Translations under genes and position numbers: made by a program
In this document: positions 1 to 38,546 of the stretch, piece after piece
Numbering within the stretch: the first letter of the stretch is position 1
Layout of the letters: every line of letters starts with the position of its first letter
The notes under the pieces: model-generated
The model's database searches: none
Seen by the model: the letters and a program-made list of their open reading frames with translations, nothing else
What the model was told of the DNA's origin: nothing
NCBI RefSeq assembly: GCF_964019385.1
Contig: NC_088654.1
Coordinates: 26,387,124-26,451,123, forward strand
DNA: 64,000 bases
Reading direction: 5' to 3'
Source: Sycon ciliatum
Taxonomy: Eukaryota > Porifera > Calcarea > Leucosolenida > Sycettidae

Positions 1-2243
1 AGATACGTATATTTAGACAGCAATCTCAGGCACCCAGAACGTCAGTATTTCCGAAACGTCACTATTGTCGATCTTGTCATCCGAGGAACCCCTGTACTGT
101 GAGTAACAAATCAGGACAGGTCGTCCATATGATGATACAGAGCTAGAGAGATTGATTGAGATTGGCAGGTGAAGCGACTTCTTCTGGCCATACAGCTGAT
201 TCCATTCATTGAACACGTCTTCAAGCACTAGTTGAATTTGAAGCATCTACTAGTAATCTTGTAAGTTGTAGTTTCGCCGATGAAGAAAGATCGTATTGAT
301 GCGGTACGAGCCTGAACTCTGTTTTGACGTCGCTGCCTTTGGATGGTTTATAACTTATGGACCGCCCGCTACGCGTCTGCCTCCAACCCAGCATGAGGCG
401 GTGCAGTGGTATCCTGAGCTGTGACGACATGCTAGTAAAACCGATGAAAACGTACACACAAGCACAGGCTTGCTTTTTCACAAAACTTTATTCATAATAA
501 TTATTATGGTGGTAAACACGCACCTGGCAACATGGCGGTAAAAACACGCCGGCCATGAATTAAACAACAGGAAGAAAGGAGATAAATGGCTGTAAATACA
601 GTCTGATGTCATAAATAATGTCATAAATGGCATAGGCTTGCTTTGCAGCCCCCTACTCTACCTGCTGTTTTGTTCTTGTATACCGGTACTATACTCTGTT
701 GCCTTCTCCCCTTCTGACGAGTAGGTTATGTACATACAATGTAGTAAAAAACAAAAACAAACAAAAAACTAGCATAGCCTTATACCCGTGTCATCAAGCC
801 GACTTTACGAGATTGACACTGTACCCACGGCCAATGCCAATAGTGCCGATACAGGAGGGAGGGAGCGTCCGAGGGAATTCGGAATTCGGAAAGCACACAT
901 ACCTGGACTACTAGTACTAGCAGTAGTTGGTTTGGGCTTGAAATTCTTTATTTTACACATGCATGTTTCTGATTTCTTCTCCACTCCAGTGTATGATTTA
1001 TTGCATTGAAAACCATTGTGTTAATTTGCCCGTAAAAGAGGCCTAAAAACAACTAGTAGTAGTAGACGCTCTCTCTCGTGCAGCACACGATAGAGTTGGG
1101 TTCAGAGACATCATTCACAATTCTCTCGCTGATTAATGCCTCTACGATCACCTTGTGATTATGAGTTATACATACAGACATACATACAGTAGTAGACGCA
1201 GCAGTATACCATGGACCATGGTATACCACTATCACTTGGAACCAAAGTACAGTACTCAGTCTCGAAACAAAGTTCGTATTCTGCGAACATTGTCCAATCA
1301 AGCAAACAACAATGCAAAGACTGCTGATCACGTCAGAATGCTGTTGAGACCCTTTTAGGCCTTGCGTTCGCTAATGTCAAGGTGTATTTCCCCTATGATA
1401 TGGACTCGTGTGGTACTTTGCCTTTGGATCAAGTGAAACTGTGCAGAGGATTCTCGACTGGACTGCGTGTAGCTCCAATATTATGATTGTATTGGATCAT
1501 TCATTTACAATGTACATGTACATGAACATGAACTTGGACATGGGCATCGTTCTGAAGAAGCAGCGATACGATGGATACCTAGCGATGGAGTCCAGCGACA
1601 CAATGAACGACTAGCCGTCACAGGTCAAGGACCGAGTGTCACATCTTCATACAGCTCCTTGTGAACGCCATGTTTAAAGTACTGGAGAATGCCAGAAACA
1701 CGAGCGACGCAAAATTCCTCCATAGTTCGCAACTGTGTGATCTTACACTTGCTTTTTAATAATGGCGACAAGAAGTGAATTTTTAGAGTACCTTGCACGG
1801 GACATGATCAAGAAGTCATTCATCACGGACCCAGGAGCAATTAAGGTCATCACAATACACAGCTGGTTTAGTGTAAGCCTAAAATAATCTCCAGGCGTCG
1901 TAACGAGAACTGGTTAGGAATGGCAATAAGTACTGAAGTAGTTATAAGCTTCATCAACATACCATCATGGCATCACGAAAGATTGCAATAGGCTCTAAAC
2001 GTTCAACAATACAATGTACAAGATGGTGAAGAACTCATACTTGTACAATGTTCAAAAATGCTGATGAAGACACTTTTTACTATGTCAGATTAGCATATTT
2101 CTTCTCTTTTCTCTTGACTTGATCTGCTATTAGTTTTGCTTAGTTTTCTTCACTCCTCTATCCTAACTCCACTGCCATCAGATCAATACTGGTCAGTGTA
2201 GCCCTATTGATATCCATGTGACGCATGATGAAAATACAATGTA
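1..2243. other. Non-coding stretch, nothing firm
   Basis: Only short unconnected reading frames are seen. A segment around 508-556 (two copies of a GGTGGTAAA / GGCGGTAAA motif around CCTGGCAA) recurs at about 19905-19950, so it is an interspersed repeat. Confidence 0.4.
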
Positions 2244-2737
2244 ATAGGCCTCGACCAAATATGCTAAAACAAAGCATATTATGCTCGTCGCATAGCAGGG
2301 AAAACGTCCATAATATTCCAAAGGCTTAGCAAGATATGCAAAAAGATATGCCCAAATATGCCCAAATATGCTCGACATAAGCAGAAAGTGTAGATCATTT
2401 CAGTAAAATTACAACCTTAGCGATGGGCTGGTTGGCGATCGCGAGGCGCGGGTGTTCCAGTTCTCGTACACCTTGAAACATCCTACAGCTATGCATATGC
2501 TAATTTATTATGCTTGACCCTTGCCTACTATAGTACATGTCAGTGCCATTCCAAATTCATCCATAAAAGGCATTTCTGAACGCATTTTGTCCAAAATATT
2601 TATGTTTTGTCCTCATTTTCTTCAGAATATTATGCTGACTTCATTCCAATATTCCCTTTGTCGCTCAATATGCAATAATATGAAGTGTCTCACACAATAT
2701 GCGGAAATATGCGCAAGCATTTTTGGTCGAGGCCTCC
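2244..2737. mobile_element. Foldback/TIR element with 6-bp target duplication
   Basis: The ends GGCCTCGACCAAA (2247-2259) and its reverse complement near 2723-2735 face each other, and AATGTA is present at both 2238-2243 and 2738-2743. The 494-bp interior is AT-rich, full of ATATGC, with no transposase frame. It is a non-autonomous DNA transposon of undetermined superfamily. Confidence 0.6.
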
Positions 2738-2968
2738 AATGTAGCATTTTCAATATCTCCTGTTACGTTGATAACGTCTATCGTCTATCTCACACACTAT
2801 GCGAAATTCCACGTTTAACGCACTAAACACGAAGATACATCTACATGATGATTGTACAACTCAATAGCACTGTTCCATTGCCACGTCTACACTTCACACA
2901 TACGCACTAACTTCCACACTAGCATCAAATATCTAGGCCTGCTCGTAGAGGATTCGATAGCATATGCT

Positions 2969-3008
2969 GCTGTCTGATGATCGCTGAAATGCGTGAAACA
3001 GTTACAGC
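2969..3008 (+). ncRNA. Hammerhead-ribozyme-like motif E
   Basis: Core CTGATGA 2974-2980 and GAA 2995-2997. Stem I GCTGT 2969-2973 pairs with ACAGC 3004-3008. Stem II CGC/GCG (2982-2984 with 2991-2993) has a U-U at 10.1/11.1. Stem III ACAGT is minimal, and residue 17 is U (3003), a poor cleavage nucleotide. Probably a decayed copy. Confidence 0.45.
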
Positions 3009-3543
3009 CACACTGCCTTTCGCCTCTGTTGTGTGTGTACATCTCATGATATAGTGCTAAGATGGTCCTTGCCGGAGAACTCGGATATTTTATTCCAGAG
3101 TGACTTGTGTAGCCTGGAGACAAGTCAACTGAGAGTGTGGTCAGAGTGTACATGTATATGTATATGTACATGTACAATGTATGGCCAAAGTGCCAGGCAG
3201 CCAAATTGTGCTCTCGTGGCCATGGGCACAAAAACGCCAGTAACATTATCATCCCTCTATCATGCTCTGCTCTCGAAGTTTGTGGTTTCTCGTAAAAAAC
3301 TCACTGTGTAGCAATGATGTACACGTACATGTACATGTACATTACACTATGTATACCAGGCCTGCGTCAGTTAGTGCCACTCTGCAATCTGTCTGCATGT
3401 ACTGGCGTTGCCCTTAGCCGGAGCTGCAACGAGCTCAAGTCAAGGACATAAACACACTACCTTGCCAAGACTACAATCATCTAGATTCTTTGGGCAGCTA
3501 GTACTGGTACATTGATATTGGCAGTGAACCATTGACATTATAG

Positions 3544-3581
3544 TGTACATGTACATGTACATCTACATGTACATGTACATG
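3544..3581. repeat. (ACATGT)n palindromic microsatellite
   Basis: Tandem TACATG units. Shorter runs of the same motif lie at about 1508-1535, 3145-3175, 3319-3342 and 9050-9066. Confidence 0.7.
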
Positions 3582-5024
3582 ATTGTACTCCATTCTATGG
3601 ATCAGTCGTGGGCTCAGTAAACAACTGCTGCCCTGTAGTGCGGTCGTAATGGATGGCTATATTTAACCCGTGGCCATTATTCCTCTCAATCGGCCATCTC
3701 GAGTGTCCGGGCGCGCTTGCACTTTCAGGCGCTTTGGCAGAGGCGACATCAAGTAGGTGCTCATACGTTGGTGGTGCTGGCGAGCTAATTTTCTTTTGTT
3801 GCTGCTCAAAGTCGAATAATTAATTTTATTACAAACACACACACGGAGACTGTGTAGTAGTCATACATGGACATAGGTTCCCACTTGGAGGTGCAGCCTC
3901 GCCGCGCCCCAGCATAATGTTCAGTAACCAAAATGCCCATGCAGCAGTAAACCAGATTAAATTTTGTTAGCAATCCAGCAGAATTTCGGTACTGAGACAA
4001 AATAATGCATGGTTCCGCGCCAAAGTGCAGTCCACGTGGCAGACTGCCAACGTAATGTACTCACTGAAATCGAAGAGGTTCCCTTTCGCCAGCGATGAAG
4101 GCTCAACTGTTACACCACGAGGTGGAGCAGACAAACGAGGCTTTTAGAGTTTGTCGCAACCCCGAGCTTCGTTGCGTTGACTGTTGTGTGCTTTCTTGGG
4201 AGGCTGCAGGGCCAGGGAGGTTCACCTAACAAGACGAAGTTCGGAACATCTATGTGCGTATGTAAATAAACTGTAAGCGGTATTGAGTATTACCTGCTAC
4301 TTGCACTACATTGTGCATGAAGTAGCAGATGTACTGCCTACACAGTGCGCGATTCATGCTCCATACCCAGTGGGTAGAAATTCCTCGCACAGTATGAGGT
4401 TTCAGGGCAACTGGAGCTTCACGGAAAATCCTCAAGCAACAGTTACAAGTGTCATTGTCCCCCGAGGAGCGCCTCTGCGTGAAACTCGATTTTGTCCGGA
4501 AACCCTTCTGTAGCGTGGAAAAGTACCTATTTTGTGTGAAGAGTCACTGAGAATCCGAATAACGAGTTACTCCCGCTCACTAACTTAATTAACCACGGTT
4601 TCTTCCGTTCGTTGACCCGTGGTTCTCTCGCTCATTAAACCAGTTTTCCTACGCTCATTAGCAGTGTGTTGGGTTCACACTGGCGACAGTGCTCGTTTAA
4701 AAAGAATTCACTCATTGTTCCTTCCAACGAGAGTCACATCGCTGAGAGATGAGTTCTCCCTTAGCTCCCGAACGAGTCCTTTTCACAAAATTAATCAAAG
4801 ATCTCAGGATCAACACACGCTCTGCTCGCTGCATATACATGTACACTGTGCATGTAGCACCAGATGTAGTACATTTGTGAGTGGGAGTACATTGTACCTT
4901 GCACATGTACCTGTACTTGAAGTCTCCTGTCTTCTCCACATACTCCCTTTGGCCTACACTGGCTCTAAGCCTTAAATCATCCACTGATATCAAGGAGTCT
5001 GAAACCTCGGGTTATTCTCAACTC

Positions 5025-5145
5025 TTGATTCCTTCATGCCTTTTACTGTTTCGGATAGTTGCCATGGTTGGCTATCACCCGTCACTTCACATTCATTTGT
5101 CATTGGCAGTCGTTTGACGAGCCAGGAAATGTTGAATAAATACAG
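5025..5145 (+). mobile_element. LINE/SINE 3' tail
   Basis: The segment around TGGTTGGCTATCACCC, ending near GAATAAATA, resembles the 3' ends at 42850-43025 and 47455-47545. It is a truncated non-LTR retrotransposon 3' end, with no coding part. Confidence 0.45.
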
Positions 5146-5869
5146 AATACAAATGTCTGAGCAGAAACACACGTAGGGGGTGAACAGCAGGCGGCCGTGT
5201 GAAGGTTAAGGTCGTGATCCTTTGTCTTACGTGTCGGGGAAGGCCCATTGCGTCGGTCATGTTGTACCATGTGTTCTTGGAATAGGCAGAACATAATCAG
5301 TTTGTACACAAGTTCTAATCGTGAACACCTACAACCACTGTGCTGGCACAACTTCACTTGGCAGTTCAGGGCTGGGGCTGCAGTTGCAGCTGGTCAGTAT
5401 TGTTTGCATACAGTACTCCAAGCCGAAGCACAAGCGCATGTCTCGACCAGAGCAGACGAACACACATCGATCTTATCTGCTAAAACGTTCAGTACATGCC
5501 ACTGAGTTTCCATACGCCGCAATGTATACCCGTTGTAGATCAGTGGTATCGAATTCTCCACTGTTGGTACTACTTGTCGGGCGGTATCAATGACCCAGAG
5601 AGGAGTTGTTTACAGGATTCGAAAACACTTCAAACACTACATTGTACACCCGTGATACACGTGTAGATGCCAATTACCTACATACATCATGTATAGATCA
5701 ATTGTATTGTTCACGCAGATATTTTATTTGTAGAGCCCCTGTGTAGGTGTCACAACTCTGAATGCTTTTCGGACACGTGTAGATCTACACGTGTGTGCGT
5801 ATTCACGCGGGCAAATGAGCCTGATGGCAGAGTCTGGTATGAGCCCACATGGAACGAGAAATACCCAAT

Positions 5870-5921
5870 GCTGTATGCGTACAGCAAGCTGTTTCGGCCA
5901 TCTAGGCCTCATCAGTACAGC
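5870..5921 (-). ncRNA. Hammerhead-ribozyme-like motif F (insertion at cleavage junction)
   Basis: On the minus strand: stem I GCTGTA (5921-5916), core CTGATGA (5915-5909), stem II GGCC/GGCC (5908-5905 with 5899-5896), GAA (5895-5893), 5-bp stem III ACAGC/GCTGT (5892-5881), A at position 17 (5880). The returning stem I strand TACAGC (5875-5870) is displaced by four bases. All helices are perfect, but the insertion makes activity doubtful. Confidence 0.45.
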
Positions 5922-6067
5922 TTTAAACTTTACTTCGAAGTAAGTAAACCGAACTACCGGCCATGGCACCACATATACATCAAAGTAGCTCGTCGCTCTA
6001 GAGCCAGAATGCTCCAACTACGAAAAGTAGCGAGCGATGCATAACGCAGCAGCACTATGACAACCTA

Positions 6068-6152
6068 CCGAGAGAACGAGAGAAAGAGAAAGAGAAATAG
6101 AGAGAGAGAGAGATAGAGAGAGAGAGAAAGAAAAAGAGAAAGAAAGGGAGGA
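6068..6152. repeat. (GA)n-rich microsatellite
   Basis: Purine tract of GAGA and GAAA units. The reading frames across it are low-complexity and not genes. Confidence 0.8.
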
Positions 6153-7949
6153 GGAGGCAGTAATATTCTGTCAAATATTATCTTAACTGGATTCGGGCTG
6201 CCTTGAAGTCCACCCATACTTGATCCACGCACAAAATCAGGAGCCACAGATTTAGGACGAAACTCGGAGAAAATTCAAATGTTTTTACTCTGTGATCTAC
6301 ATGTACATTGTGTTTGACGAGGCTCTCTCATTCTCAGAATACAAGAATGTTCTTCTCTTTTGTCCATCCAACAATTCAGGAAAGGAGAAATGAAACCAGG
6401 GTTGATGGCAGTGATGACTATCAAACTCGAGATAACAAAAAACCAGTTGCAAATAGCACTGAACGTTAGGTGCAACACAAGGCACACGTTTGCACCGGTA
6501 TCCAGACGTGTCTTTGTTTGTTTGTTTCTCATACAGTAGGTAACAATCCTCAAAAAGAAAATAGATGCTTATCTAGGGAGTTTTGTGTTGTAGAAAATGG
6601 CGTAAGGGTGATTTAAATTGGAGGAAGGGGAAGAATCGAAAGTGTCAAAAGAATGTAGTGCAGATAAGCATTAGCAGGTCCAGACTAGATGTATGTCTGA
6701 GAGTAATGAATATGAGTTGAGACATCCGCCAGGTTGTGAGAGGTTCGCAGCTCTGTATCGGCTGGGTGTGTTTCTTTCTTCCGTCGGTAGAGTCTATACC
6801 ATACTGAATTTGTAACGTTAAGACATCCCGTAACACCTACTGAAGCAGCACCTGAGTTTGCACTTTGGCCAATAGACTCATAGCGTTAGCAGTGAGGAAG
6901 TGTGCTGATGTCTGGAGCATTTTGTGGGCGGGAGTATGACTGCAATGCTACATGTAATAAAGGAGAAAGAAGGAATGTTGGTAAAAGGCGAAATCGTAAC
7001 AGATACATGTACATGAAGTGAAGTATGTAGTCTCACATGCACTCTCTGGCCGACCTCATGCACACCCGCAACACGACTCCAAATTTTAGAGATTCTCACG
7101 TTCGTATACATTTTATCAAGTACAATATGTGAGGTGATAGCGATAATTATTACACCCTATCATGACTTGCAAGCGCCTACCGTGAAAGTGGTAGTATATT
7201 AGCACTTTCTAAATACGATGCTAACCACCTTCTTGTCCTCTTCCTACACTACAAGACTATGTTGTTACACACTCGGCGCGGTTGTTTTCATTATGTACGG
7301 CTTCAGCTCGCAAGCAGAAGCTTCAAAGTATTATTCTCTCTTTTCAGTTTTCCATTCCCGAGGAGGATCTGTTATGCTCTTATTGGGAGTTTCAGTTGTG
7401 GCCGCATAATAATATGTTATAGCTCAAGCACGTATTAATCTTACCCCTTGTACTACCGTGTGGAAAACATTCGACGAGACGGTTCCCACTTCTGACAAAG
7501 TCCAATTTAAAACGAACGTTTGTTTTCCGAGCGACCTCTCAAGCAGAACCCAGCTACTCATTGATTTGAGAAGTCCTAGCGCTACTGTAGTAGACGTAAG
7601 CTTACTCCACTGAACTGTAGTGGTGCTGCATGTTGAGGAAACCGGAACACAGCTAACGGTTAATCCTGACTGAGTGGTGTGACCATTGGGAGTACTGAGT
7701 ACATTACGCAGAAGGTAAGCGTCTACAACGTTGTACTTGTTTGTTTGTTTGTTTGTTTGTTTTGCTTTTATTTATAGTCGTTCAACCAAACAGGGAATGG
7801 TGCCTTCTCACAAGGACTTTTTTGCTGTTGCCGCCTGAGTGTATCCGTGTAGATAAGATTGCCAGGGTCCAAGCGGCTCACCTTCATTGTGCATGATGGT
7901 TCATGTCATCAAAGTCTCAGTGAGAAAACCAGAAAGACGACTTAGTACA

Positions 7950-8079
7950 AATCTTATGGCAGGCACTTGCTGGAATTCTGCTCCATTTCTGTATCCACAT
8001 ACCAAACATGCATGAAACTGAAACATACCAGACAAAGTACCAAATTCTGCCAATTTACTTCCGGCATTATCCGCCAATG
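7950..8079. mobile_element. MITE-like repeat, copy 1
   Basis: It shares about 110 bp with 9645-9755 (GAATTCTGCTCCATTTCT, then ACCAAACATGCAT). It ends in CATTATCCGCCAATG (8065-8079), the exact reverse complement of the left terminus of the copy at 9561. The left end is not defined. Confidence 0.5.
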
Positions 8080-8623
8080 GCTACTGCTAACGCTGTTGCG
8101 CTGAGTGTCCTGGTCCAGTGCGGGAAGCTAATAGAGTTTGGAGCAACCCTCGCAGTGTGGCCGTGGAGCTGTCTACAGAGGGGTGATCTCCTCATTCGAA
8201 TCACGCACATTTTCCTACACTAAAGCAAGTCCAAAATGACTGATACTGTATAATGGCACCGAGCCATTTTATTGAAGTGAAAATCAATACTCTTAGTCTT
8301 AGCATACCGAGTATTTGTTGGCTTCGCTTCGTTTTCACGGACCTCTTGACCGAGTTACAGTGATTTGCATGGCCATATGGGTGTCTTTCAAGTGCATCTG
8401 CACATGCCGGATTATTCCGCCACACGGGCCTAATATGGCTTGAGCACAACTCCCTTCGCGTTGTTTCCTGTATCTGCAGTCTACTTTGCCTCTTTGGCCT
8501 GCAGTGATACAGCATGGTCGTCATGCGTGGCGTCATAGACCGACCGTGATACCATACGGATCCCTGGACCAGAGTAGTACATACATGTACAGCTAACGAG
8601 TTACGTTACATGACATTGTACAA

Positions 8624-8675
8624 TGTTGCCTGATGATTGCGAGAGCATGAAACTTAGAAACTTCAAGTCGCAGCA
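8624..8675 (+). ncRNA. Hammerhead-ribozyme-like motif B
   Basis: Stem I TGTTGC 8624-8629 with GCAGCA 8670-8675 (one G-U). Core CTGATGA 8630-8636. Stem II TGC/GCA (8638-8640 with 8645-8647), loop GAGA, with U-U at 10.1/11.1. GAA 8649-8651. Stem III ACTT/AAGT (8652-8655 with 8665-8668). C17 is 8669. The loop of stem III contains a small duplication of GAAACTT. The segment 8624-8712 recurs inverted at 32524-32600. Confidence 0.6.
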
Positions 8676-9560
8676 AACAAGCCTTGATTGTCCTTGTTGT
8701 TCTGTTCTGTATTACGCTCTGCCTCCGCCATGGTGTTGAGCACTGTCAGCACACTGGGTACACCCTCGCTCCGGTGTACAATGTCATAATAATAATTACA
8801 TGATACATGACACATGTATACAGTGCTCTCGCATGACCAAGGTTCGACAGCGAGGGAATTCGATTCGAGAGCCGCGTACCGCAAAAGGCAGAGATGAGAC
8901 AGTGATTGGACGAGGCTCTTCAGATGAGTCGAGCGATTCGCCGAATGCCATGATTCTCAGTGTGCTCAAAGAGAGCTGGAGTCGTAGAGAAATTATCTTC
9001 TCGATTTTCACTCTTCATTCTCCCGATTTTCACACTACAATTATTATTTCATGTACATGTACATGTATGCACAAAGTACCTGTATGTTTACAGAATGATC
9101 CTCGATGGAAGGTGTCAGAGTGCTCAATATTAATGCTGACAGATCAGCACTCCAGAGATTTCCCCCCATACAAAAGGTCCAATGGAATCGTGTCTCTACT
9201 CCGACATTCTAGCTCTCCTGGATTCTCCCGATAATTGCGTTGAGTAAGACAAATTGTTTGTGCAAAACCAATTCGGTGGAAAGGACGCAACTCTCCAAGA
9301 ACAACAAGTAACTCCAAAGCACGAAAAAAGGCCAAAAACTAAACCAAGAACATGTGCATTAACATGACATTGTTATTTAGAAAGACAGGACAAGTGAATA
9401 ATTAGTCAGTCCATTGTTCATGACAATCGGAGTAGAGACAAGATTCCATTGGATGTTCTGTGTGGACATGTAGGTTTACAGAGAACAACTTTCCCTCAGT
9501 TTAACCACGTATAGATCAGATGCTAGAAATGTGAGAAAAGTGGTATTCGTGCTAGAAAGG

Positions 9561-9755
9561 CATTGGCGGATAATGGTCGAAAAGGTGGCAGATTCTGCTC
9601 GAAAAGCAGTGAAATTGGCAGAACCATACAAACCTTATGGCGGGCAATTCCTCGAATTCTGCTCCATTTCTTTATCCACATACCAAACATGCATAAAACT
9701 TACCAGAAAAAGTACCGAATTCTGCCAATTTTTCTGCCGGCGTTATCCACAAAGG
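9561..9755. mobile_element. MITE-like repeat, copy 2
   Basis: The left terminus CATTGGCGGATAATG (9561-9575) and right end CGTTATCCACAAAGG (9741-9755) are imperfect inverted repeats. The interior has inverted GGCAGAATTC-like motifs. About 195 bp, non-coding. Confidence 0.5.
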
Positions 9756-10467
9756 CCTAGACTGCTAGAGCAGTGAACCTTAGCTCAACACCACGCATAC
9801 ACTGTAAGTGGAGCCGAGAGTACAGTCATACACCTTTACGTTGGTGGAACGCATCGAAGTTGAGTTTTAAAATCAACTTCTAGAACACATCACGGATCCT
9901 TTAAAACATTCATCAGCATAATCACTGGCAGAACTTGGGAATACTGGAAAGCATAATTCAGCACAATCCACCAAGGGCTGTTTGTACTGAGTTCACCATA
10001 ATCATTATTATTATTAGATTGAACCGCAGCATAGTATAGCACCATCATTGGCATTCCTTCTAACATAGTGACTGTAGCATAATGATCACTGGCATGATTC
10101 CAGCATAATTCGAAGACCAATTCAGCCATTTACCGAGCATAATCCGCCAAGGGCTACATCTAGCGGCTTCTCAGAAATTAAACACTACACCATATATGCA
10201 GTCCACCACATCCGCATACACATAACTCAGTCTCAGCACTCATTCTACTTTGTCTGTTTGCTGCGAACTTCTTTAGTAATTACCCGGCATAACCAAGCTT
10301 TTTATGATGACCCATCCTCAATACAAGCTCGGAGAAGCCATAAACACGTCCAGCATGATTGTGCACTCCGCGTGGATTCACAGCAAATCAGCATTCTTTA
10401 AAAGTTATCCGTACGTAGATCTACTGGTGTGTATTATACTGTGTGGTACATCACTCTATGCTACTAT

Positions 10468-10606
10468 AGTGCTGGCAACTGAAATCCGACCCCCTAACGG
10501 TGCGTCCACATTCTATCGGTCTCTGTTTCGTAGTTTTACCATCCCGTGTTGGGTCTTTACGATGGCAGCGCACCGCTCAGGGGGTCGGATTTCATTTACC
10601 AGCACT
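10468..10606. mobile_element. Foldback element, about 36-bp arms
   Basis: The arms around GAAATCCGACCCCCT on the left and AGGGGGTCGGATTTC on the right pair, together with the flanks GTGCTGG/CCAGCAC. The central loop is about 60 bp and shows no coding content. Confidence 0.6.
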
Positions 10607-11066
10607 GTAGAGTGTAGTAAAGCCTCTGTGTACAGGCAAAATGAATTGCACATCTCATCAAACAAATAATTATTCAGTAAACTACTATACTCAGTCTAGT
10701 ATCGGCTAGGTCACAGTAGGTACGGTGCGTTGCTCGTAAAGCAGTCTACAAGATCATGATGATGTCCAGTCCATGGCAATTGGCATGCAGTGGTATGCTA
10801 GAATGCTTTGCCGGTGTGGCCTGCAGCGCAGGCTCCAACACAATGTTATTGTAGTTAGTTACAGCGACAACATAGAACGCTGATGTGAGCCTCTTGAGCA
10901 GCCATTCTCTCCTTCAAGTGATCGTCCACTTGAGAAAGGCGAAACGGCAAACAGCGCCTCTCCAGACCAGCTTCATTTAGCCCAGCGTTCTGGTGTAGGT
11001 ATTTCTCCATCAACACACAAACGCGCGCGAACACGCACACATATACACGCACACATGTAGACACAT

Positions 11067-11077
11067 ACACACTTGTA

Positions 11078-11123
<46 letters not shown>

Positions 11124-11125
11124 AA
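11067..11125. repeat. (CA)n microsatellite
   Basis: Pure CA run followed by degenerate CA units. Confidence 0.85.
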
Positions 11126-11351
11126 GACGCACACACAAACACACATAATTTAGGAGATGGCTTAAATCTACATTGCACTATGATAATATCTGAAGGCCAT
11201 CCCATAACCTTCTTTCACTTTCAGTGAAGCAAACACCAGAAGCAATTTGACCAACTATGTGTGTGCGTATGACCATGTCACGCAAATTATGACCAAGATC
11301 ACGCACAGTACTTCTACATCATGTATCTGTAGTGCTTGTGGGTGTAGATCT

Positions 11352-11354
11352 ACA

Positions 11355-11399
<45 letters not shown>

Positions 11400-11400
11400 T
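11352..11400. repeat. (GT)n microsatellite
   Basis: Pure GT run. Together with the CA run 280 bp upstream it forms an inverted pair. Confidence 0.85.
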
Positions 11401-13055
11401 TGTGGTTCATTGCGGACAAAAAGGGTGACCCCATCAGAGCGCTGGGAGTGTGACTACTGCCAGTGCTGGTCATGCGAATTCCCGGTTCAAGCGGCCGTCA
11501 AGAGACGCGGAATCTCCGATTGGATTGGCTCGTTGCTGCGTTTGCACTTTGCAGGCCCTCTTCAGACCGGATCGTCGATCAGTTCCGCGTCAACCGGACT
11601 CGCGCTTTGACTTTGAGCAGCAATGCAATGCAAAGCAGAGGAGCAATTGTCACAAGGTCCCCTCGCTCTCTAGCTCTAGCGCTGTTTCGTGCATTGGCAG
11701 CTCGCGACTTGACGCTGCACTGGCGGGCGCGATCTCCGCGTTGAGCCGGAGATTCTTCCTCACAGCGGACGAGTCTGTGAGAGCTGTTTTGTCAGTACAG
11801 TGCATGGTGAGCGCTGGGATGCGTGATACGCGTGTGTATGTATGTATGTATGTATGTATGTATGTATGTGTGTATGAGAGACTCGTGCGATTCTAGCGCA
11901 AGTGTCCGCTGGTGTACATGGCAAAGACAGGGACGCTTACGAGATGGCAGCTTCAGTCAATCCACCATGGATCTGTGGACGTATGTAGCTTTCGCTCAGA
12001 GTTAGGTCAACCACTGGCAGATTGTGCGTCTCTAGCGTAGGTCAGCTGCCTGCGCCAGACATCAGCGTGTGTACGTTTGGTGCGAGAGAAGAAGTAACGT
12101 TCCCCGGAAAGTAAATGGTGGGCGCGATCTTGGAAAGGCGAGGAATCCGGAACAACGATCCCAGGCAACATACTTACATGTTTGGTAGACTTCCAGATCG
12201 GCTGTCTTTCTCTGCGGAAACTGCTGACAACGGAGTATTGGTGAGGTCAAAACACCCGCTTCAGAACAACATTACTCTAAGACAGATAGTACGAAGCGTG
12301 GAGGCCTTCGGACCCTGGAGTGACGGAGACTCGACACGTGGTAATCCCTCCGCTCCGGGTCCGGATTGATACGTTGCGCGGATTGTTCATACAATTGTCT
12401 GCTGTCGGGTGAGCGAAATAGCGTGGTGTGAGTCACCACCCACGACCTGGAATGACTAGTACTATGTGCAGTGCCATGTGAAGCTGACTGTGCAGGAATT
12501 ATCCATGCCATTCGAGTGGCAGTAGTAGTAGTGCACAAGCGCCGATTGTGGATCTACCGCAGTGCCTCTGATCTGCCACTGTTGGGTGACTAGGTGTGTC
12601 TGCGAACGGCCGATTGCCGGCGCGTGAAACCCAACAGCAGACGCACCGCAAGCTGCGAGCAACCAGCTTCACACTACAATCTAGTGCTGCCAAGCCCGTG
12701 GCAACCGAGGCTCGGCTGTGCTTCGCCGCCGCCAAGTCCGCTTTTGTGGCAGGCCACCGAGGCAAGGCTTCGCTCTACTCGGGTTCTCGCAAATCAATTC
12801 GTCCTCTCCGCTTCCTGAGCTCCAAACTGAGTTCGTAGTTAGTAGTGCAGAAAGCCTCACCGTGTTGGTTTGTAGGTACACGAGGACACTCGTGAAGGTA
12901 GTTCGCTATTGAGTACTAGTATTGCTGCGGGCGGTGAGAAACAGTGAAGCTGTCATCCGGAAGGTGTGTCGGCTGACTGCCACCCTATCGACAGCCCAGA
13001 TTGCCGGAAGGCCGAGCGGTGGAAATAATTGCGTCTTTCTGCGCAAATCTTTGTA
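11400..13055 (+). promoter_or_regulatory. CpG-richer upstream region, probable RTK promoter/5' UTR
   Basis: The 1.6 kb before the RTK start is clearly richer in G, C and CpG than the flanks, and includes inverted CCAAT boxes (GATTGGATTGG at 11518-11528) and a short TATG run at 11835-11870. No TATA box or transcription start can be placed. Reading frames on both strands look like GC-driven shadows. Confidence 0.35.

Positions 13056-38546
<25,491 letters not shown>

Noticed and set aside
13..481. Two minus-strand frames (13-246 and 221-481) with protein-like composition
   Set aside because: They overlap in different frames, match no family I know and have no clear splice or start context. They could be an exon of a gene but evidence is too thin.
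711..735. CTGACGA as a hammerhead core
   Set aside because: No matching stem II or GAAA follows within range.
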